Shown piece after piece: positions 17,901 to 26,004 of a stretch of DNA of 64,000 nt; position 1 is the first letter of the stretch; the number at the start of each line of letters is the position of its first letter. Source of the stretch: [Empedobacter] haloabium (GTDB lineage: Bacteria; Pseudomonadota; Gammaproteobacteria; Burkholderiales; Burkholderiaceae_D); the NCBI GenBank assembly GCA_008011715.2, contig CP136508.1, forward strand, positions 620,001 through 684,000. Direction: 5' to 3'. Under the pieces are notes generated by a model. It searched no databases and had not been told where the DNA came from. It worked only from the letters and a program-made list of their open reading frames with translations. Both the position numbers and the translations under genes were made by a program.

Positions 17901-20429
17901 GAAAGCATCGACGACCTGTTCGCGTCGGCCTTCGACGACGCGTTTGCCGAACCGCCGCTGACGCAGGCCGCGCTGCCGCAGGACGACGATGACCTGTTCA
18001 CCGGTGCGGTCGCGGCCCCGGTGGCGGAGGCGGAGGCGGGCACGCGGGAGCACGAACCGCAGCCGGAACCGGAAGCAGTGCCGGAACTGGAACCCGAACA
18101 GGAAGCGGAAGAACCGCCTGCCGCGGCGGAAGCGCCGGTGCAGCCGGAAGACCTGGCGGCGGCAGGCGAACCGGCGGAAGTGGAAGTACTGGTACTGCCG
18201 CCCGGCTCGGACGCGCTGGCGACGCCGGTGGACGACGAGCTCGATCCCGACCTGCTGCCCGTGTTCCTGGAAGAAGGCGCGGACCTGCTGCCACAGGTGG
18301 GCGCGGCACTGCGCGCCTGGCAGCAGGCACCGCAGGACGTCGAACATGCACAGACGCTGCAGCGCGTGCTGCACACCTTGAAGGGCAGCGCGCGCATGGC
18401 CGGGGCGATGCGGCTGGGCCAGCACGCGCACGAGATTGAAACGCACGTGGAATCGATGGCCAACGCGGGCAGCGCCACGCCGCACGCGTTCGAGGAACTG
18501 CTGGCGCACTACGACCATGCGTTGCTGCTGTTCGAGCAGCTGCAGCATCCGGCACCGCAGGAGGCGGCACCTGCACCGGCCATGGAGGCGCCCGCCACGG
18601 CGGGCACGGAAGCCAGCGCGCCGGTGCCGCTGGTGCGGGTACGCGCCGACATCCTGGACCGTCTCGTTAACCAGGCCGGCGAGGTCGCCATCGCGCGCTC
18701 GCGGCTGGAAAACGAAGTGGGCGCGCTGCGCACGGCGCTGTCGGACTTCGACGAAAACCTCGCACGCCTGCGGCGCCAGCTGCGCGAGGTCGAGGTGCAG
18801 GCCGAATCGCAGATCGCGTCGCGCCTGTCGATCTCGGGCGAGCGCGAATTCGACCCGCTCGAATTCGACCGCTTCACGCGCCTGCAGGAGCTGACGCGCA
18901 TGATGGCCGAGAGCGTGGACGACGTGGGCTCGTTCCACGACAGCCTGGTGCGCTCGGTGGACAACGCCAGCGACGACCTGGTGCAGCAGGCGCGCATGAC
19001 GCGCGAGCTGCAGCGCGACCTGATGCGCGTGCGCATGGTCCCCTTCGGCAGCATCGCGGAACGCCTGTACCGCGTGGCGCGCCAGGCGGCCAAGGAAACC
19101 GACAAGCGCGTCAACCTGGACATCCGTGGCGGCAGCGTCGAGATGGACCGGGGCGTGCTGGAACGGATGGCCGCGCCGTTCGAACACCTGCTGCGCAATG
19201 CGATCGTGCACGGCATCGAGCCGCGCGCCGTGCGCACTGCCGCCGGCAAGGCCGAGACGGGCGAGCTGCTGGTGCAGGTCAGCCAGCAGGGCAACGAGAT
19301 CGTGCTGGAGTTTTCCGACGACGGCGGTGGCCTTGACCTGGCGCGCATCCGCGCCAAGGGCCACGTGCTGGGCCTGCTGGGCGAGGATGCGGCCGCGGCG
19401 GACGACGCCACCGTGGCCGACCTGATTTTCCAGCCCGGCTTCTCGACGGCCGACACCTTGACGGAGCTGGCCGGCCGCGGTGTCGGCATGGACGTGGTGC
19501 GCTCGGAAGCGCAAGCGCTGGGCGGGCGCGTGGTCACGGCCAGCACGAGCGGGCAGGGCACGCGCTTCACGATCCACCTGCCGCTGACCCTGGCGGTGAC
19601 GCAGGTCGTGCTGCTGGCGGCGGGCGGCAAGACGCATGCGGTGCCGGCCGTGCTGGTCGAACAGGTGCTGCAGGTGCGCCCCAGCGTGCAGGAACGGGGC
19701 GCGGTGGAAGCGCACGGCCAGGCGCTGCCGCTGCGCTACCTGCCGGCACTGCTGGGCGACGCCGCTGCCCGGCCGCCGGTGCAGCGTTCCGTGCCCGTGC
19801 TGGTGCTGCGCGCCGGTGCCGAACGGCTGGCGCTGCAGGTCGACGAGGTGCTGGGCAACCGCGAGGTCGTGGTCAAGAACATCGGCCCGCAGCTGGCGCG
19901 GGTGCCCGGTATCGCCGGCGCCACCGTGCTGGGCTCCGGTGAAATCGTGCTGATCCTGAACCCGCTGCTGCTGGCCCAGCACCTGGCGCAGCACCCGGAG
20001 TTGCAGGTGGCCACCCTGCCGCCGGAGTTGACGGTGGCGGCGGCGCGCGCCGGCGGCACGATCCTGGTGGTGGACGATTCGCTGACGGTGCGCAAGGTCA
20101 CGCAGCGTTTGCTGGAGCGGGAAGGCTATACGGTGCTGCTGGCCAAGGATGGCGTCGACGCGCTGGAGCAGCTGCACGAGCGCGCCAACGGCAAGCTGCC
20201 CGACCTGATGCTGGTCGATATCGAGATGCCGCGCATGGACGGCTTCGACCTGACCCGCAACGTGCGCGGCGACCCGCGCACGCAGCACATCCCGATCATC
20301 ATGATCACGTCGCGCAGCGCCGACAAACACCGCAACTACGCCACCCAGCTGGGCGTCAACGCCTACTTCGGCAAGCCGTTCCAGGAGTCGATCCTGCTGG
20401 GGTCGATTGCCGGCTTGCTGACTGGATGA
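14961..20429 (+). CDS. chpA: ChpA/PilL hybrid CheA-type histidine kinase with multiple Hpt domains and a receiver
   Basis: This is an 1822-residue multidomain kinase. A FimL-like N-terminal part carries a degenerate Hpt-like motif near residue 55 (HLHQAHGALL). Three later Hpt sites are centred on His649 (FHTLKGSGRM), His820 (VHTLTGTSAT, where lysine is replaced by threonine) and His1138 (LHTLKGSARM). The CheA dimerisation region follows, then the ATPase domain with N-box HLLRNAIVHGIE from residue 1409 and GRGVGMDVV, a CheW-like domain, and a C-terminal receiver with Asp1753 (LVDIEMPRMDG). A low-complexity Glu/Pro linker lies near residues 1020-1090. It phosphorylates PilG and PilH. Confidence 0.92.
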   Translation: MIQHDTPTVTPFDPGPLSWVMVEIREALGRSRTALFEAGGLEPDDQATALRHAKSHLHQAHGALLMVDVDGVVLLTQLAEEVLDRFKDGTLKCSLEHVQVVAALYQAVIEYLEELLDGAPFQPARLFPYYRAMQELLGAQRIHPADLFFPDLARWPALAAAAGAGDADYGTLRQRFERALLPYLKSGDASHAGALRDVVAEVAAAQAEPRPRAFWLALQAFAELVAAGLLPAGLYAKQLFGLINLQMRRLAQGTPETPEAVLRDALFFVAAAAPETLPPLAREVRAAWRLDGLVPIDYETKRYGQLDLDALARAKEGLAQARAAWQRLEQADGSTLHNAEFGQALALVAAASDKLGLPALGALMRQLAITANTALAAGRSEELGLEMATALLFAGHGLEQIRHLPDDFVANADTIGARLQALLAGAVPPEPAQWQSGLAQRLQQDDTVVALSLEMKTALRHVEKVLDEYHIQGTADLAALDSVLHQLEGALAVADQDQAMRAARHVRGEIARLAAGDGDAALLDAIARNVGALGFFVDMLAQNAAGARERFAFDPAQGTFRAIPFRKIAAGETIPVLEEEVEPPAPLALPEAPPSSVGGPADAAIEAELLEIFIGEAQEVLAFIVTTLAQPRLDAGTPDNLAMLRRSFHTLKGSGRMVGLNQFADAAGAVEKTMNVWIAEARPVSEALFGLLEWVSAELGEWVSELVAKGISSRSAGAIAEAAQRVREGEPFMPARAPQPVETPVPPPYVTDEHAAAQSAQEQAAADDMVFIDRLAVPRPLFDIYTAEAQGLLARLREEFAAWRAAPERSVDPDTLQAVHTLTGTSATVGFKPLRELSYALELVLQAQQEPAIAPDAAQHDLFDFALERMRQMVQSFLALEMPAEQPELIAALDKLREDLARTPAADAALDARLDSMLAGVEVAPVEAAPAPPQEPPLDELAARLDALFTDTYHALLADPPPLPARGTPLPLRPQLATQDESIDDLFASAFDDAFAEPPLTQAALPQDDDDLFTGAVAAPVAEAEAGTREHEPQPEPEAVPELEPEQEAEEPPAAAEAPVQPEDLAAAGEPAEVEVLVLPPGSDALATPVDDELDPDLLPVFLEEGADLLPQVGAALRAWQQAPQDVEHAQTLQRVLHTLKGSARMAGAMRLGQHAHEIETHVESMANAGSATPHAFEELLAHYDHALLLFEQLQHPAPQEAAPAPAMEAPATAGTEASAPVPLVRVRADILDRLVNQAGEVAIARSRLENEVGALRTALSDFDENLARLRRQLREVEVQAESQIASRLSISGEREFDPLEFDRFTRLQELTRMMAESVDDVGSFHDSLVRSVDNASDDLVQQARMTRELQRDLMRVRMVPFGSIAERLYRVARQAAKETDKRVNLDIRGGSVEMDRGVLERMAAPFEHLLRNAIVHGIEPRAVRTAAGKAETGELLVQVSQQGNEIVLEFSDDGGGLDLARIRAKGHVLGLLGEDAAAADDATVADLIFQPGFSTADTLTELAGRGVGMDVVRSEAQALGGRVVTASTSGQGTRFTIHLPLTLAVTQVVLLAAGGKTHAVPAVLVEQVLQVRPSVQERGAVEAHGQALPLRYLPALLGDAAARPPVQRSVPVLVLRAGAERLALQVDEVLGNREVVVKNIGPQLARVPGIAGATVLGSGEIVLILNPLLLAQHLAQHPELQVATLPPELTVAAARAGGTILVVDDSLTVRKVTQRLLEREGYTVLLAKDGVDALEQLHERANGKLPDLMLVDIEMPRMDGFDLTRNVRGDPRTQHIPIIMITSRSADKHRNYATQLGVNAYFGKPFQESILLGSIAGLLTG

Positions 20430-20443
20430 GCCAGTAACCCCTT

Positions 20444-20497
20444 GGTGTCAGGCACCTGTCTCAGGGCGGTTCCGCCCTGAGACAGGTGCCTGACACC
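20444..20497. repeat. Palindromic element C, perfect 26-bp arms
   Basis: A 54-base element made of two perfectly complementary 26-base arms around a TT loop (20470-20471). The outer ends read GGTGTCAGGCACCTGTCTC. The first 18 bases match element D (32884) except at two positions, while the inner part differs. It fills the convergent gap between chpA and the photolyase gene, where it could act as a bidirectional terminator. Confidence 0.95.
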
Positions 20498-20503
20498 GTG
20501 GGT

Positions 20504-21919
20504 CTACTTCTTCACCACTTCATAGCGCTGCAGCGTGCGCGCCCGCGCCAGGTCATGCTGCACGATTGGCGCCGGATAGCCCGGCACCTTGCCCGCCGCC
20601 AGCCATGGCGCATGGATCTCCTTGGCGCTCAGCCTGGACAACTGCGGCAGGAACGTCTTGATGAAGGTACCGTCCGCATCGAACTTCTGCGACTGCGTGA
20701 CAGGATTGAAGATGCGGAAGAACGGCTGCGCGTCGCAGCCGGAGGAGGCGGCCCATTGCCAGCCGCCGTTGTTGGACGCCAGCTCGTAGTCGTTCAGCTT
20801 CAGCGCGAAATACGCCTCGCCGCGGCGCCAGTCGATGCCGAGGTCCTTGACGAGGAAGCTGGCCGTGACCATGCGCAGCCGGTTGTGCATGAAGCCCGTG
20901 CGGTTCAGCTGCAGCATGGCCGCGTCCACCAGGGGGTAGCCGGTGCGGCCCTCGCACCAGGCGGCGAACAATTCGTCCGCCTCCGGTCCCGTCTCCCATT
21001 CGATGCGGTCGTACACCGGCTTGAACGCCGAGCGCACCACGTAAGGGAAGTGGAACAGGATCTGCTGGTAGAACTCGCGCCAGACCAGTTCGGCCAGCCA
21101 GACGGCGCCGCCGTCACCGGCCTGGCCCCGTTCGGCCAGCTCGCGCACCGTGCGCACCAGGTGGCGGATCGAGACGGTGCCGAAGCGCAGGTGCAGCGAC
21201 AGTTGCGAGGTGCCGTGCACGGCGGGAAAATCGCGCGCCGTGCCGTACGGGGCCAGCTTGGGCAGGAAGTCCTCGAACGCGGCGGCGCCGCCCGTCATGC
21301 CGGGCGTGACGCCGACGGCGGCCAGGTCGACTTCGTCGAAACCCAGTCGCGCCAGCGCAGGCAACGTGCTGCGGCCAGGCGCGAACGCGGCCGCATGCGG
21401 TTCCACGTGCAGCGGCGCGACCAGGCCCGGATCGAGGTTGAGCTTTTTCAGCCACGCATTCTTGTAGGGCGTGAACACGGTCAGCGGCTTGCCGGCCTGC
21501 GACAGCACCTCGTCCTTCGCCAGGACCACCTGATCCTTGAACAGGCGCAGCTCGCGGCCCGCGGCGCGCAGGGCGGTTGCCACGGTCTCGTCGCGCGCGA
21601 TGGCCGCGGGATCGTAGTCTTCGTTGACGTACACGGCGCCCGCGTCCAGTTCCCCGGCCAGCGCCGGGATCACGGTGCGGGCATCGCCATGGCGCACGAT
21701 CAGGTGGCCGTTCATCTGCTCCAGGTCCGCCGCCAGTTCCATCAGCGAGGCGTGGATGAAGGCGACCCGGCGGTCGTCGCGCGGCAACTCGGCCAGGATC
21801 GGCGTATCGAATACGAAGGCGCAGTAGACCGGGCCGCCGCACTGCAATGCGTGGTGCAGCGCGGCGTGGTCGAACGCACGCAGGTCGCGCCGAAACCAGA
21901 CGAGGACGTTCTTGCTCAT
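20504..21919 (-). CDS. phrB: Class I deoxyribodipyrimidine photolyase
   Basis: The 471-residue flavoprotein repairs UV-induced cyclobutane dimers with blue light. It shows the N-terminal antenna domain (VLVWFRRDLRAFDHAAL), the FAD-binding core (WLAELVWREFYQQILFHFP) and the C-terminal block RTGYPLVDAAMLQLNRTGFMHNR followed by LNDYELASNNGGWQWAAS. The start at MSKN (21919) was chosen. Upstream in-frame ATGs at 21925 and 21943 exist, but the latter lies before the predicted transcription start. It is convergent with chpA and divergent from yqgE. Confidence 0.92.
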   Translation of the reverse strand: MSKNVLVWFRRDLRAFDHAALHHALQCGGPVYCAFVFDTPILAELPRDDRRVAFIHASLMELAADLEQMNGHLIVRHGDARTVIPALAGELDAGAVYVNEDYDPAAIARDETVATALRAAGRELRLFKDQVVLAKDEVLSQAGKPLTVFTPYKNAWLKKLNLDPGLVAPLHVEPHAAAFAPGRSTLPALARLGFDEVDLAAVGVTPGMTGGAAAFEDFLPKLAPYGTARDFPAVHGTSQLSLHLRFGTVSIRHLVRTVRELAERGQAGDGGAVWLAELVWREFYQQILFHFPYVVRSAFKPVYDRIEWETGPEADELFAAWCEGRTGYPLVDAAMLQLNRTGFMHNRLRMVTASFLVKDLGIDWRRGEAYFALKLNDYELASNNGGWQWAASSGCDAQPFFRIFNPVTQSQKFDADGTFIKTFLPQLSRLSAKEIHAPWLAAGKVPGYPAPIVQHDLARARTLQRYEVVKK

Positions 21920-21941
21920 AGGCATTTCTTTGTTCCAAATC

Positions 21942-21970
21942 AACGTACAGCGATAAATTATTGCCTACAA
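21942..21970 (-). promoter_or_regulatory. Predicted sigma-70 promoter of the photolyase gene
   Basis: Read on the minus strand, TTGTAG (21965-21970) and TACGTT (21942-21947) are separated by 17 bases, the optimal spacing. Transcription would begin near 21935, leaving a leader of only about 15 bases before the chosen start. Confidence 0.35.
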
Positions 21971-22079
21971 TCAGTTCGATGGGCGCGCCGCGCAACCACG
22001 GCGGCGGGTCACGATCAAACCTTCGATTCAGTGGCCGTTCCGGCAATTCATAGTAAACTGTCGGTATGACCGGTGGAAG

Positions 22080-22107
22080 TTTCCATTTGTCATCTAGTTT
22101 TTATACT
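22080..22107 (+). promoter_or_regulatory. Predicted sigma-70 promoter of the yqgE-ruvX-pyr operon
   Basis: TTTCCA (22080-22085) and TATACT (22102-22107) are separated by 16 bases; both hexamers are reasonable matches to the consensus. The predicted start near 22114 gives a leader of about 20 bases carrying the purine-rich site AGAGAGAG before ATG 22137. Confidence 0.4.
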
Positions 22108-22136
22108 CGACACAGCCCCAGCAGAGAGAGCAGCGT

Positions 22137-22793
22137 ATGAAGAACAGCAAAGTGAGCAAACCTCTACCTGTGCCTGGACTGTTACAGGGAAGCGATGACC
22201 CTTTGCAACAATCTGACACGATGACGACGCCTGCCCTGAACCTGGCCAATCATTTCCTGATCGCCATGCCGTCGATGCACGACCCGGTGTTCGGCGGGAC
22301 CGTCGTCTATGTTTGCGAGCACAACGAGAATGGCGTGCTGGGCGTGGTCATCAACAAACCCACCGACATGACGATGGAAACGCTGTTCGACCGCATCGAC
22401 CTGGAAGTCACGGCGGGGCGTGAGGCGATGGAGAAAAAGCCCATCATGTTCGGCGGCCCCGTGCAGGACGACCGCGGCTTCGTGCTGCATACGCCGGGCG
22501 CGCGCTATTCGTCGTCGCTGACGGTGACGGACGAAGTGGCGTTCACCACCTCGATCGACGTGCTGGAAGCGGTGGCGCGCGGCGCCGGTCCGCAGCGCAT
22601 GCTGGTCTCGATCGGCTACGCCGGCTGGAGCCCGGGCCAGCTGGAGGACGAGATCAGCCGCAACGGCTGGCTGACCGTCGGCGCCGATCCCGGCATCCTG
22701 TTCGAGACGCCGATCGAGGAGCGCTACGTCGCCGCCATGAAACTGCTGGGCATCGATCCGCTGATGCTCACCTCCGAAGCGGGCCATGCCTGA
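22137..22793 (+). CDS. yqgE: YqgE/AlgH family protein
   Basis: A 218-residue member of the YqgE/AlgH family, with NHFLIAMPSMHDPVFGGTVVYVCEHNENGVLGVVINKP and a later GGPVQDDRGFVLH. The biochemical role is unknown; AlgH was described as affecting alginate expression in Pseudomonas. The start at 22137 has a good AGAGAG site and yields a 28-residue polar leader. The alternative ATG at 22221 would begin at the conserved region. Its stop overlaps ruvX by 8 bases. The order yqgE-ruvX-pyrR-pyrB is typical of proteobacteria. Confidence 0.9.
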   Translation: MKNSKVSKPLPVPGLLQGSDDPLQQSDTMTTPALNLANHFLIAMPSMHDPVFGGTVVYVCEHNENGVLGVVINKPTDMTMETLFDRIDLEVTAGREAMEKKPIMFGGPVQDDRGFVLHTPGARYSSSLTVTDEVAFTTSIDVLEAVARGAGPQRMLVSIGYAGWSPGQLEDEISRNGWLTVGADPGILFETPIEERYVAAMKLLGIDPLMLTSEAGHA

Positions 22794-23196
22794 TCCAGTG
22801 AACGTGTCAGAAACGGTATTCGGCTTCGACTTCGGCATCAAGCGTATCGGTGTCGCGATGGGTAACACGATGATCGGCCAGGCCAGAGCGCTGGCCGTCA
22901 TCAAGGGCGAGGACAACGCGACCCGTTTCGGCGCCATTGCCGCGCTGATCGACAAATGGGGGCCGACGAAATTCATCGTCGGCCTGCCCCTGCATCCGGA
23001 CGGTGCGGAACACGAGATGACGGCGCGCTGCCGCCGCTTCGCCAACCAGCTGCACGGCCGCTTCAACATTCCCGTCGTACTGGTGGACGAGCGCTACTCG
23101 TCCGCCGTCATCCAGGCCGGGCGGGGCGAGGTCATCGACGACCGTGCCGCCGCCATCATCCTGCAACAGTACTTCGACCAGTATCACCCTCAATAG
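22786..23196 (+). CDS. ruvX: RuvX/YqgF, RNase H-fold pre-16S rRNA processing nuclease
   Basis: The 136-residue protein has the YqgF fold: a first acidic strand (VFGFDFGIKRIGVAMGN), a central strand (FIVGLPLHPDGAEHEMTARCRRF) and the VVLVDERYSS motif. A late aspartate in DDRAAAIILQQYFDQ completes the RNase H-like site. It is proposed to act in 5'-end maturation of 16S rRNA and as a Holliday-junction resolvase candidate. It overlaps yqgE by 8 bases and precedes pyrR by 8 bases. Confidence 0.92.
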   Translation: MPDPVNVSETVFGFDFGIKRIGVAMGNTMIGQARALAVIKGEDNATRFGAIAALIDKWGPTKFIVGLPLHPDGAEHEMTARCRRFANQLHGRFNIPVVLVDERYSSAVIQAGRGEVIDDRAAAIILQQYFDQYHPQ

Positions 23197-23204
23197 CCTA
23201 CTCT

Positions 23205-23726
23205 ATGCCCCAACTTGACCCCCAACACCTGGACGCGGAGGCGCTCTACGCGGCGCTGCTCGACCAGGTCCGCGCCGGCATCGCCGGTGCGCACGAGCCG
23301 GCCATCGTCGGCATCCATTCCGGCGGCGCCTGGATCGCCGAGCGCCTGGCGCGCGACCTGGGCCTGACGCAGCGTCTGGGCGTGCTCGACGTCTCGTTCT
23401 ACCGCGACGATTACGCCAAGAAGGGCCTGCCGGCCGAAGTGAAGCCGACCAATATCGGTTTCGACGTGGCCGGCGCCACCATCGTGCTGGTGGACGACGT
23501 GCTGTACACGGGCCGCACCACGCGCGCCGCGATCAACGAGCTGTTCGACTACGGCCGTCCGGCGCGCATCCTGCTGGCGGCGCTGGTCGACCGCGGCGAG
23601 CGCCAGCTGCCGGTGGCCGCCGATTTCGTGGCCGCCCACACCCGCGTGGGCGCGGGCGAGGCGCTGCGCCTGCGCCAGGCCGACACAGGCCAATTCAAAC
23701 TGACCATCGAACGCGAAAATGCTTAA
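23205..23726 (+). CDS. pyrR: PyrR-type bifunctional pyr operon regulator / uracil phosphoribosyltransferase
   Basis: The 173-residue type I phosphoribosyltransferase carries the PRPP-binding loop [21 protein letters not shown], preceded by [10 protein letters not shown] and [13 protein letters not shown]. PyrR proteins either attenuate pyr mRNA or act as uracil phosphoribosyltransferase; I saw no obvious PyrR anti-terminator upstream of pyrB, so the regulatory role here is unproven. ATG 23205 was picked because it follows ruvX by 8 bases; the frame extends upstream only as a shadow. The stop overlaps pyrB by 8 bases. Confidence 0.9.
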   Translation: MPQLDPQHLDAEALYAALLDQVRAGIAGAHEPAIVGIHSGGAWIAERLARDLGLTQRLGVLDVSFYRDDYAKKGLPAEVKPTNIGFDVAGATIVLVDDVLYTGRTTRAAINELFDYGRPARILLAALVDRGERQLPVAADFVAAHTRVGAGEALRLRQADTGQFKLTIERENA

Positions 23727-24684
23727 TCCGCAACTGAACAAACACGGCGAGCTGCAGCACCTCTTGACCACCGAGGGCCTGCCGAAGGCCATCGTCAACC
23801 AGATCCTCGACACGGCGGCGTCCTTCGTCAGCGTGTCCGACCGCGAGGTCAAGAAGGTGCCGCTGATGCGCGGCAAGAGCGTGTTCAACCTGTTCTTCGA
23901 GAACTCCACGCGCACCCGCACCACGTTCGAGATCGCGTCCAAGCGCCTGTCGGCGGACGTCATCAACCTGAACATCCAGGCCTCGTCGGCCAGCAAGGGC
24001 GAGTCGCTGCTGGACACGATCGACAACCTGTCGGCCATGCATGCGGACATGTTCGTGGTGCGCCACGCCTCCTCCGGCGCGCCGTACCTGATCGCCAAGC
24101 ACCTGCACGACACCAGGCAGAATCATGTCCACGTCGTCAACGCGGGCGACGGCCGCCACGCGCACCCGACCCAGGGCCTGCTGGACATGTACACGATCCG
24201 GCATTACAAGAAGGACTTCACCAACCTGCGCGTGGCCATCGTCGGCGACATCCTGCACAGCCGCGTGGCCCGTTCCGACATCCATGCGTTGACGACGCTG
24301 GGCGTGCCCGAGATCCGCGCCATCGGCCCGCACACGCTGCTGCCGGGCGGCCTGGAGCAGTTGGGCGTGCGCACCTTCACCAACATGGACGAAGGCCTGA
24401 AGGACGTCGACGTCATCATCATGCTGCGCCTGCAGAACGAGCGCATGAGCGGCGCGCTGCTGCCGTCGGCGCAGGAATACTTCAAGAGCTACGGCCTGAC
24501 CCAGGAACGCCTGGCGCTGGCCGCGCCGGACGCGATCGTGATGCACCCGGGGCCGATGAACCGTGGCGTCGAGATCGACTCGGCGGTGGCGGACGGCCCG
24601 CAGGCCGTGATCCTGTCGCAGGTGACGTTCGGGATCGCCGTGCGCATGGCGGTGATGAGTATCTTGGCAGGCAATCAAGGGTAA
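23719..24684 (+). CDS. pyrB: Aspartate carbamoyltransferase catalytic subunit
   Basis: The 321-residue enzyme condenses carbamoyl phosphate with aspartate in pyrimidine synthesis. The carbamoyl-phosphate motif [40 protein letters not shown] and [10 protein letters not shown] are all intact. No regulatory chain (pyrI) is present. Instead the next gene encodes a dihydroorotase-like PyrC', as in the dodecameric ATCase complexes of Pseudomonas and many betaproteobacteria. Confidence 0.96.
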   Translation: MLNPQLNKHGELQHLLTTEGLPKAIVNQILDTAASFVSVSDREVKKVPLMRGKSVFNLFFENSTRTRTTFEIASKRLSADVINLNIQASSASKGESLLDTIDNLSAMHADMFVVRHASSGAPYLIAKHLHDTRQNHVHVVNAGDGRHAHPTQGLLDMYTIRHYKKDFTNLRVAIVGDILHSRVARSDIHALTTLGVPEIRAIGPHTLLPGGLEQLGVRTFTNMDEGLKDVDVIIMLRLQNERMSGALLPSAQEYFKSYGLTQERLALAAPDAIVMHPGPMNRGVEIDSAVADGPQAVILSQVTFGIAVRMAVMSILAGNQG

Positions 24685-24702
24685 GCGCAGGGAAAATACG
24701 AA

Positions 24703-25992
24703 GTGACGAACTTACATATCAAGAACGGCCGCGTGATCGACCCGGCCAACGGCGTGGACGCCGTGCAGGACCTGTTCATCGCCGACGGCAAGGTGGCCGC
24801 GCTCGGCAGCGCGCCGGCCGGTTTCACGGCCGCGCGCACCATCGACGCGACGGGCCTGGTGGTCGCCCCCGGCCTGGTGGACCTGTCGGCCCGCCTGCGC
24901 GAGCCGGGCTACGAATACAAGGCCACGCTGGAATCGGAAATGCAGGCGGCCGTGCAGGGTGGCGTGACCAGCCTGGTCTGCCCGCCGGACACGGACCCGG
25001 TGCTGGACGAGCCGGGCCTGGTCGAGATGCTGAAGCATCGCGCCCGTGGCCTGAACCAGGCCAAGGTGCATCCGCTGGGCGCGCTGACGATGGGCCTGAA
25101 GGGCCAGGCGCTGACGGAGATGGCGGAATTGACCGAAGCCGGCTGCATCGGCTTCTCGCACGCCGAGGTGCCGATCCAGGACACGACGGTGCTGCTGCGC
25201 GCGCTGCAGTACGCCAAGACGTTCGGCTATACCGTCTGGCTGCGCCCGCAGGACGCGCACATCGGCAAGGGCGGCGTGGCCCACAGCGGCCCGCTGGCCT
25301 CGCGCCTGGGGCTGTCCGGCGTGCCGGTGATGGCCGAGACCATCGCCCTGCACACGATCTTCGAGCTGTTGCGCGCCACCGGCGCCAAGGTGCACCTGTG
25401 CCGCATCTCGTCCGCCGCCGGCCTGGAGCTGGTGCGCGCCGCCAAGGCCGAGGGCCTGGCCGTGACGTGCGACGTGGGCGCGCACCACGTGCACCTGACC
25501 GATGCCGACATCAATTTCTTCGACCCGAACGCGCACCTGACGCCGCCGCTGCGCAGCCAGCGCGACCGCGAGGCGATCCGCGCCGCGCTGACGGACGGCA
25601 CCATCGACGCGATCTGCTCCGACCACACGCCGGTGGACGACGACGAGAAGCTGCTGCCGTTCGCCGAGGCCTCGCCTGGCGCGACCGGCCTGGAACTGCT
25701 GCTGTCGCTGGCGCTGAAATGGGCGGAAGACCTGGGCGGCGATGCGCTGTTCAAGGCACTCAATCGCGTCACGGCGGCGCCGGCCCGCGTGGCCGGCCTC
25801 GATGCGGGCCACCTGGCGGTGGGCGGCAGCGCCGACGTGGTGCTGTTCGACCCGGCCGCGCGCTGGCTGGTGGAAGCGCCGGCGCTGGCCAGCCAGGGCA
25901 AGCACACGCCGTTCCTCGGCTACGAGATGCTGGGCCAGGTACGGGCGACGATCGTCTCCGGCCACGTCGCGTTCGAGCGCAACGCGGCATAA
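24703..25992 (+). CDS. pyrC': PyrC', non-catalytic dihydroorotase-like subunit of aspartate carbamoyltransferase
   Basis: The 429-residue amidohydrolase-fold protein is dihydroorotase-like from end to end, but the metal-binding HxH of active enzymes (DxHVHLREPG) is replaced. Residues 60-67 read DLSARLRE, with Ser62 and Arg64 where histidines should be. The later segments CDVGAHHVHLTD and ICSDHTPVDDDEK remain. Loss of the first metal pair is the hallmark of PyrC' (PyrX), which is needed to assemble PyrB dodecamers but has no dihydroorotase activity, so a separate active PyrC should lie elsewhere. It starts with GTG at 24703, 18 bases after pyrB. Confidence 0.88.
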   Translation: MTNLHIKNGRVIDPANGVDAVQDLFIADGKVAALGSAPAGFTAARTIDATGLVVAPGLVDLSARLREPGYEYKATLESEMQAAVQGGVTSLVCPPDTDPVLDEPGLVEMLKHRARGLNQAKVHPLGALTMGLKGQALTEMAELTEAGCIGFSHAEVPIQDTTVLLRALQYAKTFGYTVWLRPQDAHIGKGGVAHSGPLASRLGLSGVPVMAETIALHTIFELLRATGAKVHLCRISSAAGLELVRAAKAEGLAVTCDVGAHHVHLTDADINFFDPNAHLTPPLRSQRDREAIRAALTDGTIDAICSDHTPVDDDEKLLPFAEASPGATGLELLLSLALKWAEDLGGDALFKALNRVTAAPARVAGLDAGHLAVGGSADVVLFDPAARWLVEAPALASQGKHTPFLGYEMLGQVRATIVSGHVAFERNAA

Positions 25993-26004
25993 GGCGGCAC
26001 CGTC

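Noticed and set aside
17097..20330. A 1077-codon minus-strand open frame opposite chpA
   Set aside because: Antisense shadow of a GC-rich gene with no domain; chpA has full motif support.
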